DNA of 64,000 bases, from positions 186,001 through 250,000 of the forward strand of contig NZ_JAGGKH010000002.1 in NCBI RefSeq assembly GCF_017873565.1. The letters are read 5' to 3'. A program made the position numbers and the translations under genes. This document shows positions 28,536-37,733 of the stretch, in pieces (position 1 is the first letter of the stretch; each line of letters begins with the position of its first letter). This DNA is from Lederbergia galactosidilytica (GTDB lineage: Bacteria > Bacillota > Bacilli > Bacillales > Bacillaceae_C). The notes below the pieces were generated by a model, which ran no database searches, was not told the DNA's origin, and saw only the letters and a list, made by a program, of their open reading frames with translations.

Positions 28536-29438
28536 TTAATGGGTCTTACATTTCTCATATAGACCTTTTTTCTTAAGCTCTTTAATCATTGTTTCTCCAA
28601 TAACAGAAGGCGTTTCCGCTACTTCAATCCCACACTCATTCATGACACGGATTTTCTCATCGGCTGTTCCTTTTCCACCAGAAATGATGGCTCCCGCATG
28701 CCCCATTCTTTTTCCAGGAGGTGCTGTGCGGCCACCAATAAATCCAACAACTGGCTTCGTCATATTCTCCTTAATCCAGTAAGCAGCTTCTTCTTCTGCT
28801 GTTCCGCCAATTTCCCCAATCATAATAACGGCTTCTGTTTCTGGATCTTCATTAAAAGCCTTTAATGTATCGATGAAATTTGTACCGTTCACTGGGTCGC
28901 CACCAATTCCAACAGCGGTTGATTGGCCGACACCTTCTTGTGATAATTGATGAACAGCTTCATACGTTAAAGTACCAGAACGGGAAACAACGCCTACATG
29001 GCCTTTTTTATGAATATAGCCAGGCATAATACCGATTTTACATTCATCTGGTGTAATAACTCCTGGGCAATTCGGACCGACTAATCTTGTTTTCTTTCCT
29101 TCCATATAACGGACAACCTTTACCATGTCTAAGACTGGAATATGCTCTGTAATACAAATGACAAGATCAATTTCAGCGTCAACCGCTTCCAAGATTGCAT
29201 CTGCTGCAAATGGTGCTGGAACGTAAATCACGGATGCATTGGCACCAGTCTCATTCACCGCATCTTCTACCGTATTAAAAACAGGAACTCCCTCTACCTC
29301 AGTTCCCCCTTTTCCCGGGGTCACGCCACCAACAATTTTGGTTCCGTATTCAAGCATTTGTTTTGTATGGAATTGTGCTGTGGACCCAGTAATTCCTTGC
29401 ACAATTACTTTTGTATTTTTATCAACAAAAACACTCAT
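28536..29438 (-). CDS. sucD: Succinyl-CoA ligase (ADP-forming) alpha subunit
   Basis: TCA-cycle enzyme that makes ATP from succinyl-CoA. 300 residues: an N-terminal CoA-binding Rossmann fold ([20 protein letters not shown]), a ligase domain with [17 protein letters not shown], and the phosphorylated His in [14 protein letters not shown] (about residue 247). ATG with GGCAGGG upstream. Follows sucC by 72 bp. Confidence 0.98.
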   Translation of the reverse strand: MSVFVDKNTKVIVQGITGSTAQFHTKQMLEYGTKIVGGVTPGKGGTEVEGVPVFNTVEDAVNETGANASVIYVPAPFAADAILEAVDAEIDLVICITEHIPVLDMVKVVRYMEGKKTRLVGPNCPGVITPDECKIGIMPGYIHKKGHVGVVSRSGTLTYEAVHQLSQEGVGQSTAVGIGGDPVNGTNFIDTLKAFNEDPETEAVIMIGEIGGTAEEEAAYWIKENMTKPVVGFIGGRTAPPGKRMGHAGAIISGGKGTADEKIRVMNECGIEVAETPSVIGETMIKELKKKGLYEKCKTH

Positions 29439-29510
29439 GATTTTCCCTGCCTTTCATAATTCAAATCGTGCAAAATCGGTTTACTTAGATGTATATATTA
29501 AACACACAAC

Positions 29511-30671
29511 TTATCTAACTAGTTCAACGATTTTTTGTGCTCCATCAGCCATAGAATCAGCTGCAACAATTTCAATACCTGATTCATTTAATATTTTCTT
29601 ACCAAGTTCGACATTTGTCCCTTCTAATCGAACAACAAGTGGTACCTTAAGTCCTACTTCCTTAGCAGCTTGGACAACTCCGGTAGCAATTACATCACAT
29701 TTCATAATACCGCCGAAAATATTAACAAAAATTCCTTTAACATGCTCATCCGAAAGAATGATTTTAAATGCTTCTGTTACTTTTTCAGCCGTTGCACCGC
29801 CCCCAACATCAAGGAAGTTAGCTGGGTCTCCGCCATAATGCTTAATAATATCCATTGTAGACATCGCTAGTCCCGCTCCATTAACCATACAGCCAATATT
29901 GCCATCAAGTGCTACATAGCTAAGATCATATTTTGATGCTTCAATCTCTTTTGGATCTTCTTCGTCCAAATCACGGTATTCTAGGATATCTTTATGTTTA
30001 AATAATGCGTTATCATCAAAATTAAGCTTTGCATCCAATGCCATAACATTTCCGTCACCAGTTACAACAAGTGGGTTAATTTCAGCGATAGAGCAATCGT
30101 TATCAACAAACGCATTGTAAAGTCCGATCATGAACTTTGCGGCTTTTCCAATTAATTCTTTTGGTATATTAATATGAAATGCAAGTCTACGTGCTTGGAA
30201 ACCTGTTAAACCAACAACCGGATCGATGGTCTCATAGAAAATTTTCTCCGGCGAATTAGCAGCCACCTCTTCAATTTCAGTACCGCCTTCTTCGGATGCC
30301 ATCATTACTACTCGATCTGTTGCACGATCCACTACAATCCCGACATAATATTCCTTCTTAATATCGCAGCCTTCTTCAATAAGAAGACGCTTAACTTCTT
30401 TACCTTCAGGACCTGTCTGATGAGTTATAAGTGTTTTCCCTAATATTTCATTCGCGTATGTACGAACTTCATCAAGACCTTTTGCTACTTTAACCCCGCC
30501 GGCCTTTCCTCTTCCACCAGCATGGATTTGTGCTTTTACAACACACACAGCAGATCCAAGTTCTTTTGCTGCTTCTACTGCCTCATCAACATTAAAAGCG
30601 ACCTTTCCGTTAGGTACAGTCACTCCATATTTTCTGAGGATTTCTTTACCTTGATACTCATGGATATTCAT
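29511..30671 (-). CDS. sucC: Succinyl-CoA ligase (ADP-forming) beta subunit
   Basis: Partner of SucD with the ATP-grasp domain. 386 residues. [17 protein letters not shown] at the start, [18 protein letters not shown] (nucleotide loop), [12 protein letters not shown] and [11 protein letters not shown] in the C-terminal domain. The ATG at 30671 has GGAGG upstream and matches the family; the frame continues six codons upstream without support. The promoter lies at 30717-30745. Confidence 0.98.
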   Translation of the reverse strand: MNIHEYQGKEILRKYGVTVPNGKVAFNVDEAVEAAKELGSAVCVVKAQIHAGGRGKAGGVKVAKGLDEVRTYANEILGKTLITHQTGPEGKEVKRLLIEEGCDIKKEYYVGIVVDRATDRVVMMASEEGGTEIEEVAANSPEKIFYETIDPVVGLTGFQARRLAFHINIPKELIGKAAKFMIGLYNAFVDNDCSIAEINPLVVTGDGNVMALDAKLNFDDNALFKHKDILEYRDLDEEDPKEIEASKYDLSYVALDGNIGCMVNGAGLAMSTMDIIKHYGGDPANFLDVGGGATAEKVTEAFKIILSDEHVKGIFVNIFGGIMKCDVIATGVVQAAKEVGLKVPLVVRLEGTNVELGKKILNESGIEIVAADSMADGAQKIVELVR

Positions 30672-30704
30672 TTTCCATCCTCCTGTCATACAGTAAAAAA
30701 TTGA

Positions 30705-30735
30705 GTTGCCGTTTCTATTGTATTAAAACGACAAC
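30705..30735 (-). promoter_or_regulatory. Inverted repeat spanning the sucC promoter -10
   Basis: GTTGTCGTTT (30726-30735) and AAACGGCAAC (30705-30714), arms on the minus strand, nine bases exact plus one G-T pair, 11 bases between. The sucC -10 lies in the loop. A T-run follows after four bases, so it could be a terminator of the rbgA-ylqH transcript or an operator for sucCD. Confidence 0.5.
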
Positions 30736-30745
30736 TTTATGTCCA
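30717..30745 (-). promoter_or_regulatory. Candidate SigA promoter of sucCD
   Basis: TGGACA (-35, 30740-30745), 17 bases, TACAAT (-10, 30717-30722), each one base off consensus, about 45 bases upstream of the sucC start. Confidence 0.62.
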
Positions 30746-30775
30746 CTATTTGAATGTTTGCTAATATATAAAGCT

Positions 30776-31063
30776 TTAAGAATCATTGGACTTTTTCCGA
30801 TCTAATTGATAGACAAAAGCAAATACCTCAGCAACAGCTTGATATAATTCCTCAGGAATCGTTTCATTAATATTCAATTGTCCCAATAATTCGAGTAAAG
30901 CGGGATCTTGCTGAATTGGAATTTGATTAGACTGCGCCTTTTTTAATATATTTTCTGCTATTAGGCCCTTTCCTTTTGCCAAAACAATCGGTGCTTCGTG
31001 TTGATCACTTTGATATCCTAGGGCAATTGCTTCTTTTCTACTTTGTTCGTTCTGGTCTTTCAT
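30776..31063 (-). CDS. ylqH: FlhB C-terminal-like protein YlqH
   Basis: 95 residues that align with the cleaved C-terminal domain of FlhB: EAPIVLAKGKGLIAENIL against ADAPVVLAKGVDFLAQKI, and IPEELYQAVAEVFAFVYQLD against IPDEFFKAVAEVLAYVYRIQ of the flhB product in this window. It starts just where the NPTH motif would be and lacks the membrane part and NPTH, so it resembles a permanently separate FlhB-C. ATG start with a weak RBS, overlapping the ylqG stop (ATGA). Role unknown. Confidence 0.9.
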   Translation of the reverse strand: MKDQNEQSRKEAIALGYQSDQHEAPIVLAKGKGLIAENILKKAQSNQIPIQQDPALLELLGQLNINETIPEELYQAVAEVFAFVYQLDRKKSNDS

Positions 31064-32361
31064 ATTCTAATATCAACTCCAGTGTCAAAGCTTGACCCAT
31101 TAGAGTACGGATTCTTCCTCACTTGTCTGTTTTCATCATCGGGTGTTTTAAAATGTACTCCTGATAGACTATAGTTAAGCTCTGCAAAACCAGCTTGTAA
31201 AATCGGAATGATTGAGTCGGCCTGTTCCTTTATTTCTGGCCATTCATTGATAATAAGAAGATTAACAATTCGATTTTGTACTTGCATATCCACAATAGTT
31301 GCTTTCAAATGCTCCAAATCTAAATAAAAAATAATATGACAATAATCCATATCAAATTTTCCGTTTTCTGTCTTTCTACCCGTCCATTGGATGGTAAGGT
31401 TTTTCAGATCACTTCCTAATGGAATCGGTATTTCGTAAAGATGTGTTTGGATATTATTATGACTAATCGAGAGTAGTTGTTGGCCATTCATTCTTAATAA
31501 TAAGTTTTCAGCAGCCTCTTGAATACTCGAATTCATCAATGGTGAATTTTCTTGGATTAGTCGTACAACTAAAGGTTTGAATAGTGTATTGATTGTCTCC
31601 TTATCTACTTGATTGTTAAATAGTTGTGTTTCATAGTTTAAACCTAACTTAGCCACAGATTGCTTGATTTTTGCTAATAATACCTCTTGAGTCGAAGTAG
31701 TGTTACCAAGCTGGTCTAGCTGGTTAGCAGTCATTTCCCATTCCTTTAGGAGGCTTAATAAAGATTTACCCGTCTCACTGATAGTTCCTTCAGCGATCAA
31801 AAGATTCCTTAGCTGACTAATTGAGGTAGATAATGGTACCGATTCTTTTAATACTGCATATAAAGACTTAAAAATGTTTTCTGTGAAAGGTAGTTGTCTT
31901 TTGCTCATAGTCTTTAAGGCCTGCATAGCTAACTCTGAATCATCTACTGCGGTGAGAAAACGAGCACCTTTATGTATTTCATCCTTGGTAAGACTGAGTT
32001 GTTCATCTATTAAAAATTCTGTGAATTTACGATGTAGCTTTGTATCGCGGAGTCCAAGCAAGTGAGGGGAGGGGCTTGCTTGCGTATTATTAATGACGGG
32101 CTTATGTTCTTTATCGAGGACTTTCAAGGTGATTTCCCCAGTCCGATTAGAAACCTGGAACCAATATCCTTTTCCACTTATGAGCGGAGCTTCTATTTTT
32201 GCCATTAGCTTTTGACTACCTATCCAGATTTCCGCATATTGACCAGCAAAAAGTTTACCCAATTTCCCATGAAAAATCTGCCCTGATTTCAAATCTACGC
32301 TTTTCCCCTCAATTGTAGCAGGATTTCGCAAAAAAGAACGAATAATAGAATCAAATTGCAT
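31060..32361 (-). CDS. ylqG: YlqG, probable FliK-like protein
   Basis: 433 residues. The N-terminal part has a beta-rich segment (about 20-90, FHGKLGKLFAGQYAEIWIG), then a helical, poorly conserved middle. The C-terminus (about 335-410) has the pattern of the FliK Flg_hook domain: FYLDLEHLKATIVDMQVQ, then IPILQAGFAELNYSLSGVHF. Next to an FlhB-C-like gene, this suggests a ruler/switch pair, an inference. No membrane helix is seen. ATG start with AAAGGGA upstream. The B. subtilis homologue is also of unknown function. Confidence 0.75.
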   Translation of the reverse strand: MQFDSIIRSFLRNPATIEGKSVDLKSGQIFHGKLGKLFAGQYAEIWIGSQKLMAKIEAPLISGKGYWFQVSNRTGEITLKVLDKEHKPVINNTQASPSPHLLGLRDTKLHRKFTEFLIDEQLSLTKDEIHKGARFLTAVDDSELAMQALKTMSKRQLPFTENIFKSLYAVLKESVPLSTSISQLRNLLIAEGTISETGKSLLSLLKEWEMTANQLDQLGNTTSTQEVLLAKIKQSVAKLGLNYETQLFNNQVDKETINTLFKPLVVRLIQENSPLMNSSIQEAAENLLLRMNGQQLLSISHNNIQTHLYEIPIPLGSDLKNLTIQWTGRKTENGKFDMDYCHIIFYLDLEHLKATIVDMQVQNRIVNLLIINEWPEIKEQADSIIPILQAGFAELNYSLSGVHFKTPDDENRQVRKNPYSNGSSFDTGVDIRI

Positions 32362-32367
32362 TTTACT

Positions 32368-33162
32368 TTAATCCCTTTCTTTGAATAGCGATTTTATCGG
32401 TGCAAATGATGTACGGTGAATCGGACAAGGCCCCAATTCACTAATTGCATCTAAATGTTTTTTGGTTCCGTATCCTTTATGTTCTTGAAAAGCGTATCCC
32501 GGATATTGAACTTCATAATCGTTCATTAACTGGTCTCTTGTTACTTTAGCAACGATCGAAGCTGCAGCGATACTTACGCTATTCATGTCCCCCTTTACAA
32601 TCGACGATTCAGGGTAAATACTGTCTAATTGAACAGCATCAATAAGTAAAAAGTCCGGCTGTACCTGTAAATTTTGCAAAGCAGTAAGCATAGATTTTTT
32701 TGTGGCCTGTAATATATTTATCTCATCAATTTCTTTAGCAGTAACAATTCCAATACCTACACTTACAGCTTCATCGATAATTTGCTTGTATAGCTGATTT
32801 CGTTTGTTAACTGTTAATTTTTTTGAGTCGTTCAATCCTAGTATGTAATGATTTTTAGGCAAAATAACTGCTGCTGAGACAACAGGCCCAGCAAGCGGAC
32901 CACGTCCCACTTCATCTATTCCTGCAATGAAATGGTACCCCATTTGCCGAGCCTTTATTTCATGGTAAGACATTTTCTCATATTGCTTGATACTTCTTTT
33001 TTCCAATTCTTTTTGTTTATACCAACGATTTAAAAGAGTTTGCACCCCTTTTCGAGAATCCTCTTTTAACTCCAAGAAGATCGGATCGTTCTCACTATTT
33101 ATTTTCGAAATTAGTTTCTCTATTTCGTGAATTGATAATGTATTTATACTATATTCTGTCAT
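32368..33162 (-). CDS. rnhB: Ribonuclease HII
   Basis: Removes RNA from RNA-DNA hybrids and starts ribonucleotide excision. 264 residues with an N-terminal extension of about 70 typical of Bacillus RnhB. Catalytic acids: Asp and Glu in [14 protein letters not shown] (about 83-96), Asp in FLLIDAVQL and Asp in [19 protein letters not shown]. The ATG overlaps the rbgA stop by 4 bp. Confidence 0.97.
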   Translation of the reverse strand: MTEYSINTLSIHEIEKLISKINSENDPIFLELKEDSRKGVQTLLNRWYKQKELEKRSIKQYEKMSYHEIKARQMGYHFIAGIDEVGRGPLAGPVVSAAVILPKNHYILGLNDSKKLTVNKRNQLYKQIIDEAVSVGIGIVTAKEIDEINILQATKKSMLTALQNLQVQPDFLLIDAVQLDSIYPESSIVKGDMNSVSIAAASIVAKVTRDQLMNDYEVQYPGYAFQEHKGYGTKKHLDAISELGPCPIHRTSFAPIKSLFKERD

Positions 33163-34016
33163 ATCTCTACACTTTCCGGATCATCCAATGATAGATTTCC
33201 GAATTTTTGCAATCTTATGTCTCTCACGATTTTTTCGGCCGTTTTTTCATAATCAGGCTCATTTTCATTGGTTAGATGTCCCATAGAAACAGCAATTACG
33301 TTAAATAAGGATAAAAGATCTGTTGGTAATTCAGCTATTTTGTATTGATCTATCAGCCTGCCCGGATAATGGGAAGACAGGAATTCCAAACCAAATTCTG
33401 CGATATCTTGCATATTTAATAATGTGTCCTTAATCGCACCTGTCAAAGCAAGTTTGTAACCTGTCTCAGGATCTTCAAACTTTGGCCATAAAATCCCTGG
33501 AGTATCCAAAAGTTCCAGTTCCTTGCCAACCTTTATCCATTGTTGTGCTTTTGTAACTCCAGGCATATTTCCGGTTTTTGCGATATTTCGTTTTGCCAGT
33601 CGATTAATCAATGTTGACTTCCCAACATTTGGTATACCAATAATCATAGCTTTGATTGCTCTTGGACGTAGGCCTTTTGCTTTGTCCCTCAATCTTTTTT
33701 CTTTTAGGACTTCTTCCGATGCCTTGATAATTTGATTCATCCCTTTACCGGCCTGAGAATTAACAGCTAGCGCGGTTAGACCTTGCTTAGCATAATGAGC
33801 AATCCATTTTTCTGTTAATTGTCGATCTGCTATATCCGCTTTGTTTAGTAAAATTAATCTTGGTTTTTGTTGGATGATCTCTTTGAGCATTGGATTGGAT
33901 GATGATATAGGTATGCGTGCATCAACAAGTTCAAAAATAATATCTACTAGCTTTAACTTTTCCGTTACTTCTCGTCTTGCTTTAGCCATATGGCCTGGAA
34001 ACCATTGTATTGTCAT
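33159..34016 (-). CDS. rbgA: Ribosome biogenesis GTPase RbgA (YlqF)
   Basis: Circularly permuted GTPase needed for late 50S assembly. 285 residues. The permuted order is visible: G4 [10 protein letters not shown] (about 58-67), then G1 [17 protein letters not shown] (about 123-139), then G3 [12 protein letters not shown], then a C-terminal rRNA-binding domain. The ATG at 34016 (GGAGTGA upstream) matches [16 protein letters not shown] of B. subtilis. Confidence 0.97.
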   Translation of the reverse strand: MTIQWFPGHMAKARREVTEKLKLVDIIFELVDARIPISSSNPMLKEIIQQKPRLILLNKADIADRQLTEKWIAHYAKQGLTALAVNSQAGKGMNQIIKASEEVLKEKRLRDKAKGLRPRAIKAMIIGIPNVGKSTLINRLAKRNIAKTGNMPGVTKAQQWIKVGKELELLDTPGILWPKFEDPETGYKLALTGAIKDTLLNMQDIAEFGLEFLSSHYPGRLIDQYKIAELPTDLLSLFNVIAVSMGHLTNENEPDYEKTAEKIVRDIRLQKFGNLSLDDPESVEI

Positions 34017-34033
34017 AGCACTCACTCCACTCA

Positions 34034-34591
34034 TTACTTAACCATTCGAATATCTTGCAGCGGCCAGAATACAACACTGGTATCACCGATGATCTCGTTA
34101 ATAGAAATAGTTCCTATATGGCGACTGTCTTTACTAGAACGACGATTATCCCCCATAACAAATACTTCTCCCTCTGGTACAGTCCTTGTTCCTACAGGAG
34201 TTTCTTCAAGGGTAAAATCATCTGTTAGCTTTCCATCAAAAAGTTCCTGTTTAGATTTCTCCAAATAAGGCTCATCATAAGCCTTCCCATTGATATAAAG
34301 TACATCATTTCGATACTCTACAGTGTCCCCTGGTAACCCAATGACGCGTTTTATGTAGTCCTTATGCTCTGGTGCATGAAAGACGATAATATCAAAGCGG
34401 TCTGGTTTGCCAAGTTTATTAACAATCATCTTATCTCCGTCATGCAAAGTAGGTGTCATAGAATAACCGTCTACTACTATAGGGGTAAAGAGAAAAAAAC
34501 GAATAATAGCGGCCAATGCTACTGCAATTAATAAGGCTTTTGTCCATTCCCAAAGTTCATTCTTTTCTTTTACCATCTTTCCATCATCCAT
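34034..34591 (-). CDS. lepB: Type I signal peptidase
   Basis: Membrane serine protease that removes signal peptides. 185 residues: one N-terminal membrane helix ([19 protein letters not shown]), catalytic Ser in [15 protein letters not shown], catalytic Lys in [12 protein letters not shown], and the box [16 protein letters not shown]. Single membrane span, as in SipS/SipT types. The ATG at 34591 has GGAG eight bases upstream. It lies between rplS and rbgA, a place it does not occupy in B. subtilis 168 but, as I recall, does in other Bacillus groups. Confidence 0.96.
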   Translation of the reverse strand: MDDGKMVKEKNELWEWTKALLIAVALAAIIRFFLFTPIVVDGYSMTPTLHDGDKMIVNKLGKPDRFDIIVFHAPEHKDYIKRVIGLPGDTVEYRNDVLYINGKAYDEPYLEKSKQELFDGKLTDDFTLEETPVGTRTVPEGEVFVMGDNRRSSKDSRHIGTISINEIIGDTSVVFWPLQDIRMVK

Positions 34592-34626
34592 CCAAATCAC
34601 TCCAGTACCAACCTGTTTTCCTTACT

Positions 34627-34655
34627 ATTGTACAGTAAAACGCGCCAATAAAAAA
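34627..34655 (-). promoter_or_regulatory. Possible promoter of lepB-rbgA-rnhB-ylqG-ylqH
   Basis: TACAAT (-10, 34627-34632) preceded at 17 bases by TTTTTT. The -35 is poor, but a promoter is needed because the rplS terminator lies just upstream. Confidence 0.33.
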
Positions 34656-34689
34656 CTTCCATTCCCTATCTTTATAAAATATATAAAAA

Positions 34690-34711
34690 GGAGCTTGTGT
34701 ACACAAGCTCC
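34690..34711 (-). terminator. Rho-independent terminator after rplS
   Basis: A perfect palindrome GGAGCTTGTG/TACACAAGCTCC followed on the minus strand by TTTTTATAT, 37 bases after the rplS stop. Confidence 0.9.
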
Positions 34712-34747
34712 TCCTTTTGCATGTTTAATATAAGGTCAGTACAGAAA

Positions 34748-35092
34748 TTAACGAATTTCTTTAATTCGCGCTGCTTTACCACGTAATTTACGCATGTAGT
34801 AAAGTTTTGCTCGACGAACCTTACCACGACGCACGACTTCAAGTTTTGCAATTCTTGGAGTGTGTACAGGGAAAGTACGCTCAACCCCAACACCATAGGA
34901 AATTTTGCGAACAGTGAATGTTTCACTAATTCCGCCACCACGGCGTCTAATTACAACACCTTCAAATAGCTGGATTCTCTCACGAGTACCCTCAACAACT
35001 TTCACATGAACACGAACCGTATCACCAGCGCGAAACTTAGGTAGGTCAGTTTTAAGTTGTTCTTTTGTAATTTCTTCAATTATTTTGTGCAT
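34748..35092 (-). CDS. rplS: 50S ribosomal protein L19
   Basis: 114 residues, near the usual 115. Highly conserved [36 protein letters not shown] and [15 protein letters not shown]. The ATG at 35092 has AAGGAG nine bases upstream and matches B. subtilis. It has its own promoter and terminator here, apart from trmD, and a structured leader. Confidence 0.98.
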   Translation of the reverse strand: MHKIIEEITKEQLKTDLPKFRAGDTVRVHVKVVEGTRERIQLFEGVVIRRRGGGISETFTVRKISYGVGVERTFPVHTPRIAKLEVVRRGKVRRAKLYYMRKLRGKAARIKEIR

Positions 35093-35104
35093 CGAATTCA
35101 TCTC

Positions 35105-35190
35105 CTTCCAACCGAAGCTCATGCAAATTTACATCCTTGCAGCGGAACATCGTTGTTACTGGCATAACTCTATCAGTCATTGCCACTAAA
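35105..35190 (-). ncRNA. Putative L19 (rplS) mRNA leader
   Basis: About 90 transcribed bases before rplS. Two stems are visible: TGGCA/TGCCA with an inner ACT/AGT (35160-35185), and GCAA/TTGC (35123-35140). Low-GC Gram-positive bacteria are known to carry an autoregulatory L19 leader at this position. I assign it from location and pairing, not from a model match. Confidence 0.45.
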
Positions 35191-35192
35191 TT

Positions 35193-35221
35193 ATATTACC
35201 ATATGGCTTCACTCATTGCAA
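35193..35221 (-). promoter_or_regulatory. Candidate SigA promoter of rplS
   Basis: TTGCAA (-35, 35216-35221), 17 bases, TAATAT (-10, 35193-35198) with an extended TG motif directly before it. Confidence 0.6.
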
Positions 35222-35567
35222 CAACAAAAACGAAAGGGGCGAGATAAAGGAAGGCGACGTCTAGAGAAAACAGCCATTGTTCTAAAAAAGTAGAATATGA
35301 TTTTTTCCTTTACAAGCTGTAGCTTAACATCAGCAAAAATAAAAGTATACTTGGATAGACTTGTACTTTGAGTGCCTCTCGTCTGACTTTATATTTGCAT
35401 TCTGAATGTCACCGAGTCATCACGAAGATCAAGATAAACAATCACTTAGTCGAATTGAGTGTTAAAAAGTAGGGCTCAGATAGGTGTGAGACACGAATTT
35501 AAATATAGAGGTAAAAGCTCATATTTAATAAGTGCCGAGGTCTTATAGCGTCTCTACGCTTTATACG

Positions 35568-36245
35568 CTACTCTAGTAAGTCCGGCCTCCGTTCCCTTGT
35601 TCTTTTTAGAGATTGTTCTTTTCTCCAGTCCGCAATTTTCGCATGATTACCTGATAATAATACATCAGGTACTTTCATCCCACGAAAGTCGGCTGGCCTT
35701 GTATAATGAGGATGTTCTAATAATCCGGTTGAAAACGAATCATGGATAGGAGAATCCTCATTTCCAAGAACACCTGGAAGCAAACGAACAACTGAATCAA
35801 TGACAACCATTGCCCCTAATTCGCCGCCTGTTAAAACATAATCCCCAATTGAGATTTCATCTGTTACTAGATGTTCTCTTATTCGTTCATCATAACCTTC
35901 ATAATGACCACAAATAAAAATTAAATGTTGTTCCTTAGCCAATTCCTCGGCTTTCCTCTGATCAAAACGTTTTCCTTGAGGACATAATAAAATAATTCTA
36001 GGTTTCGTATCTGTTTGTTCTGTTAAATGGGATACAGCATCAAAGATAGGTTGAGGCTTTAATACCATTCCTGCTCCACCACCATATGGATAATCATCCA
36101 CTGTATGATGTTTATTGTCAGAGAATTGCCGGAAATTTGCTAGCGAATAAGAAACAGCTGCTTTTTCTTCTGCTTTTTTTAGAATGGAACTTCCTAGTAC
36201 ACCTGTAAACATTTCGGGAAATAAAGTTAAAATATCAATTTTCAT
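35568..36245 (-). CDS. trmD: tRNA (guanine-N1-)-methyltransferase TrmD
   Basis: Makes m1G37 in tRNAs, which prevents frameshifting. 225 residues: [13 protein letters not shown] at the start, the trefoil-knot SAM pocket [18 protein letters not shown] and [20 protein letters not shown], and a C-terminal helical domain ending [11 protein letters not shown]. Family members normally continue some 15-25 residues after this block, so the C-terminus is short; active-site residues are kept. The ATG overlaps the rimM stop. Confidence 0.96.
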   Translation of the reverse strand: MKIDILTLFPEMFTGVLGSSILKKAEEKAAVSYSLANFRQFSDNKHHTVDDYPYGGGAGMVLKPQPIFDAVSHLTEQTDTKPRIILLCPQGKRFDQRKAEELAKEQHLIFICGHYEGYDERIREHLVTDEISIGDYVLTGGELGAMVVIDSVVRLLPGVLGNEDSPIHDSFSTGLLEHPHYTRPADFRGMKVPDVLLSGNHAKIADWRKEQSLKRTRERRPDLLE

Positions 36246-36763
36246 ATGTCCAACAATCCTTCAATTGGATTAATTAAAATTTCTTTCTTTTCAATTGAAA
36301 TTTCCACTACTACGTCATCTATATATGGAATCAAATATTCTTTTCCCTCTTCTGATTTTACAACCCATACATCATTGGCTCCAGGCGTGAGAATTTCCTT
36401 TACAACCCCAATTGGTTGACTGTTTTCATCAAGCACGGTGCAACCGATAATTTCATGAAAATAATATTCGCCTTCAGGCAAATCCTCTAGTTGTTCATCA
36501 GAAATTTTGAGTAAGGCATTCTTCCAATGTTCCACATCATTAATATTGTTATACCCTTCAAATGATAGTAAATCGAAATTTTTATGTTTGCGATGACTTT
36601 TGATTATGAGCTTCACAGGAGATTGATTCTTTTGTAAAAAAAGATGAAGATGCTGGCCAATTGCAAAGCGCTGTTCAGCAAAATCAGTGCTTGATATCAC
36701 CCTTACTTCTCCTTGAATACCATGCGTATTGACAATTTTCCCAACATTAAACCACTGTTCCAT
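36242..36763 (-). CDS. rimM: 16S rRNA processing protein RimM
   Basis: 30S maturation factor that binds S19. 173 residues: an N-terminal beta-barrel ([19 protein letters not shown]) and a C-terminal PRC barrel ([19 protein letters not shown], then [12 protein letters not shown]). ATG with GAGAGGTG upstream; 4 bp after ylqD. Confidence 0.97.
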   Translation of the reverse strand: MEQWFNVGKIVNTHGIQGEVRVISSTDFAEQRFAIGQHLHLFLQKNQSPVKLIIKSHRKHKNFDLLSFEGYNNINDVEHWKNALLKISDEQLEDLPEGEYYFHEIIGCTVLDENSQPIGVVKEILTPGANDVWVVKSEEGKEYLIPYIDDVVVEISIEKKEILINPIEGLLDI

Positions 36764-36767
36764 CTAA

Positions 36768-37157
36768 TCACCTCTCTCGGATTTCTATTATAATGCCATC
36801 TTGGACGACAATGGTTCCATTAATTTTTTCTTCCCAATTATCCCCAACACTGACTTCAATCAATGCTGAAATTTCTTGATCTTGTAATTCACTTCCAAGA
36901 GGAAGAATTTCTAACTGTTCAATTTGGAACTCAATCATTTTTATCCGTTCTTTACGTAGATCGATTTCCTTATCAAATTGATTTTTTAAGCCACCTGATG
37001 GATATTTACGATTTCGCTCAAGCTTTTTCATTTCAAAAAAGAGTTGATCACACTCTTTCTGTAATTGTTGTTTGTTGCGTTCATATTTTCTTAATAAATG
37101 ATCTTTACTTTGTTCAGTCAATACTTGTTTCACATTTACTTTCTGGAGAATCTTCAT
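36768..37157 (-). CDS. ylqD: YlqD family protein
   Basis: 129 residues of unknown function. A charged helical first half (KYERNKQQLQKECDQLFFEM) probably forms a coiled coil, and a small beta-rich end follows (VSVGDNWEEKINGTIVVQDGIIIEIRER). Located before rimM-trmD as in other Bacillus, so a ribosome-related role is possible but unproven. ATG with CGGAGG upstream and a promoter candidate at 37182-37210. Confidence 0.88.
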   Translation of the reverse strand: MKILQKVNVKQVLTEQSKDHLLRKYERNKQQLQKECDQLFFEMKKLERNRKYPSGGLKNQFDKEIDLRKERIKMIEFQIEQLEILPLGSELQDQEISALIEVSVGDNWEEKINGTIVVQDGIIIEIRER

Positions 37158-37181
37158 TTAATCATCCTCCGAGCATTATTA

Positions 37182-37210
37182 TGTATAGTATAACCCTATA
37201 TTCCTGTCTA
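37182..37210 (-). promoter_or_regulatory. Candidate SigA promoter of ylqD-rimM-trmD
   Basis: TAGACA (-35, 37205-37210), 17 bases, TATACA (-10, 37182-37187), 25 bases before the ylqD start. A promoter is expected because a strong terminator lies upstream. Confidence 0.5.
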
Positions 37211-37377
37211 TAAGGATAAATGGAAAAAGTTGATGCTTAGTAGCTTCCCTATAGTCTAAAGTTGAGATGATGCAGTTCTTTTAAACATGCTATCTAATAC
37301 GAGTATGCAAAATTGTGCTTGCTCTAACTCAAAACGTCTCTAGTACAAATATCATTCACTAAACGTTTATAAAACCA

Positions 37378-37411
37378 AAATGAAGGGAGGTGTCTTCGCC
37401 TCCCTTCATTT
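37378..37411 (-). terminator. Rho-independent terminator after khpA
   Basis: A perfect 13-bp stem (AAATGAAGGGAGG with its complement), 8-base loop, then TTGGTTTTAT on the minus strand. It splits the ffh-rpsP-khpA transcript from ylqD-rimM-trmD. Confidence 0.85.
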
Positions 37412-37491
37412 AGAATAAGCATTAGCACTTAGCAGACTTTTAAGCTTCATTCTACATGAAGTTTAAATCGCTATGGGCGCCTCCACTTTAC

Positions 37492-37722
37492 TCAGTCGAT
37501 TTCCAAGTAAACCTTCTTTTGTTGTTTTTGTCCTGCAGCTGCATAAATAACCGCCCGAATGGATTTTGCTACTCGACCATTTTTACCAATTACTTTTCCA
37601 ATATCATCTTCATGAGTAATAAGTTTATAAATGACATGGCGTTCTTCTTCTTTAGTCTCCACACGAACGTTATCGGGAAAATCAACAATTGGCTTGACAA
37701 CCGACAAGATTAAATTTTCCAT
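37492..37722 (-). CDS. khpA: RNA-binding KH domain protein KhpA (YlqC)
   Basis: 76 residues, a single KH domain with the GxxG loop in DIGKVIGKNGRVAKSIRAVI (about 41-60). In other Firmicutes KhpA pairs with KhpB/Jag and binds many RNAs, affecting cell division. Starts 11 bp after rpsP. Confidence 0.94.
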   Translation of the reverse strand: MENLILSVVKPIVDFPDNVRVETKEEERHVIYKLITHEDDIGKVIGKNGRVAKSIRAVIYAAAGQKQQKKVYLEID

Positions 37723-37733
37723 GCTTACTCCAA

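Larger units (their letters stand above)
35093..35567 (-). other. trmD-rplS intergenic region
   Basis: 475 bp. Nearest rplS are the leader (35105-35190) and a promoter (35193-35221). The remainder (35222-35567) has no convincing gene, terminator or repeat family member; a short inverted repeat TAGCGT/ACGCTA lies just after the trmD stop. It is longer than expected for this junction. Confidence 0.6.
37158..37491. other. khpA-ylqD intergenic region
   Basis: 334 bp. It holds the khpA terminator (37378-37411), an unassigned A/T-rich part, and the ylqD promoter candidate (37182-37210). The stretch 37412-37491 between the terminator and the khpA stop holds nothing I recognise. Confidence 0.6.

Noticed and set aside
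29239-29838. A 199-codon plus-strand frame
   Set aside because: Mirror of sucD-sucC coding sequence; Ser/Thr/Pro-rich shadow without an RBS.
34672-34941. An 89-codon minus-strand frame next to rplS
   Set aside because: Overlaps rplS in another frame and runs through its terminator; L19 is certain.
35222-35567. Pseudogene in the trmD-rplS gap
   Set aside because: No frame longer than short fragments and no motif recognised on either strand.
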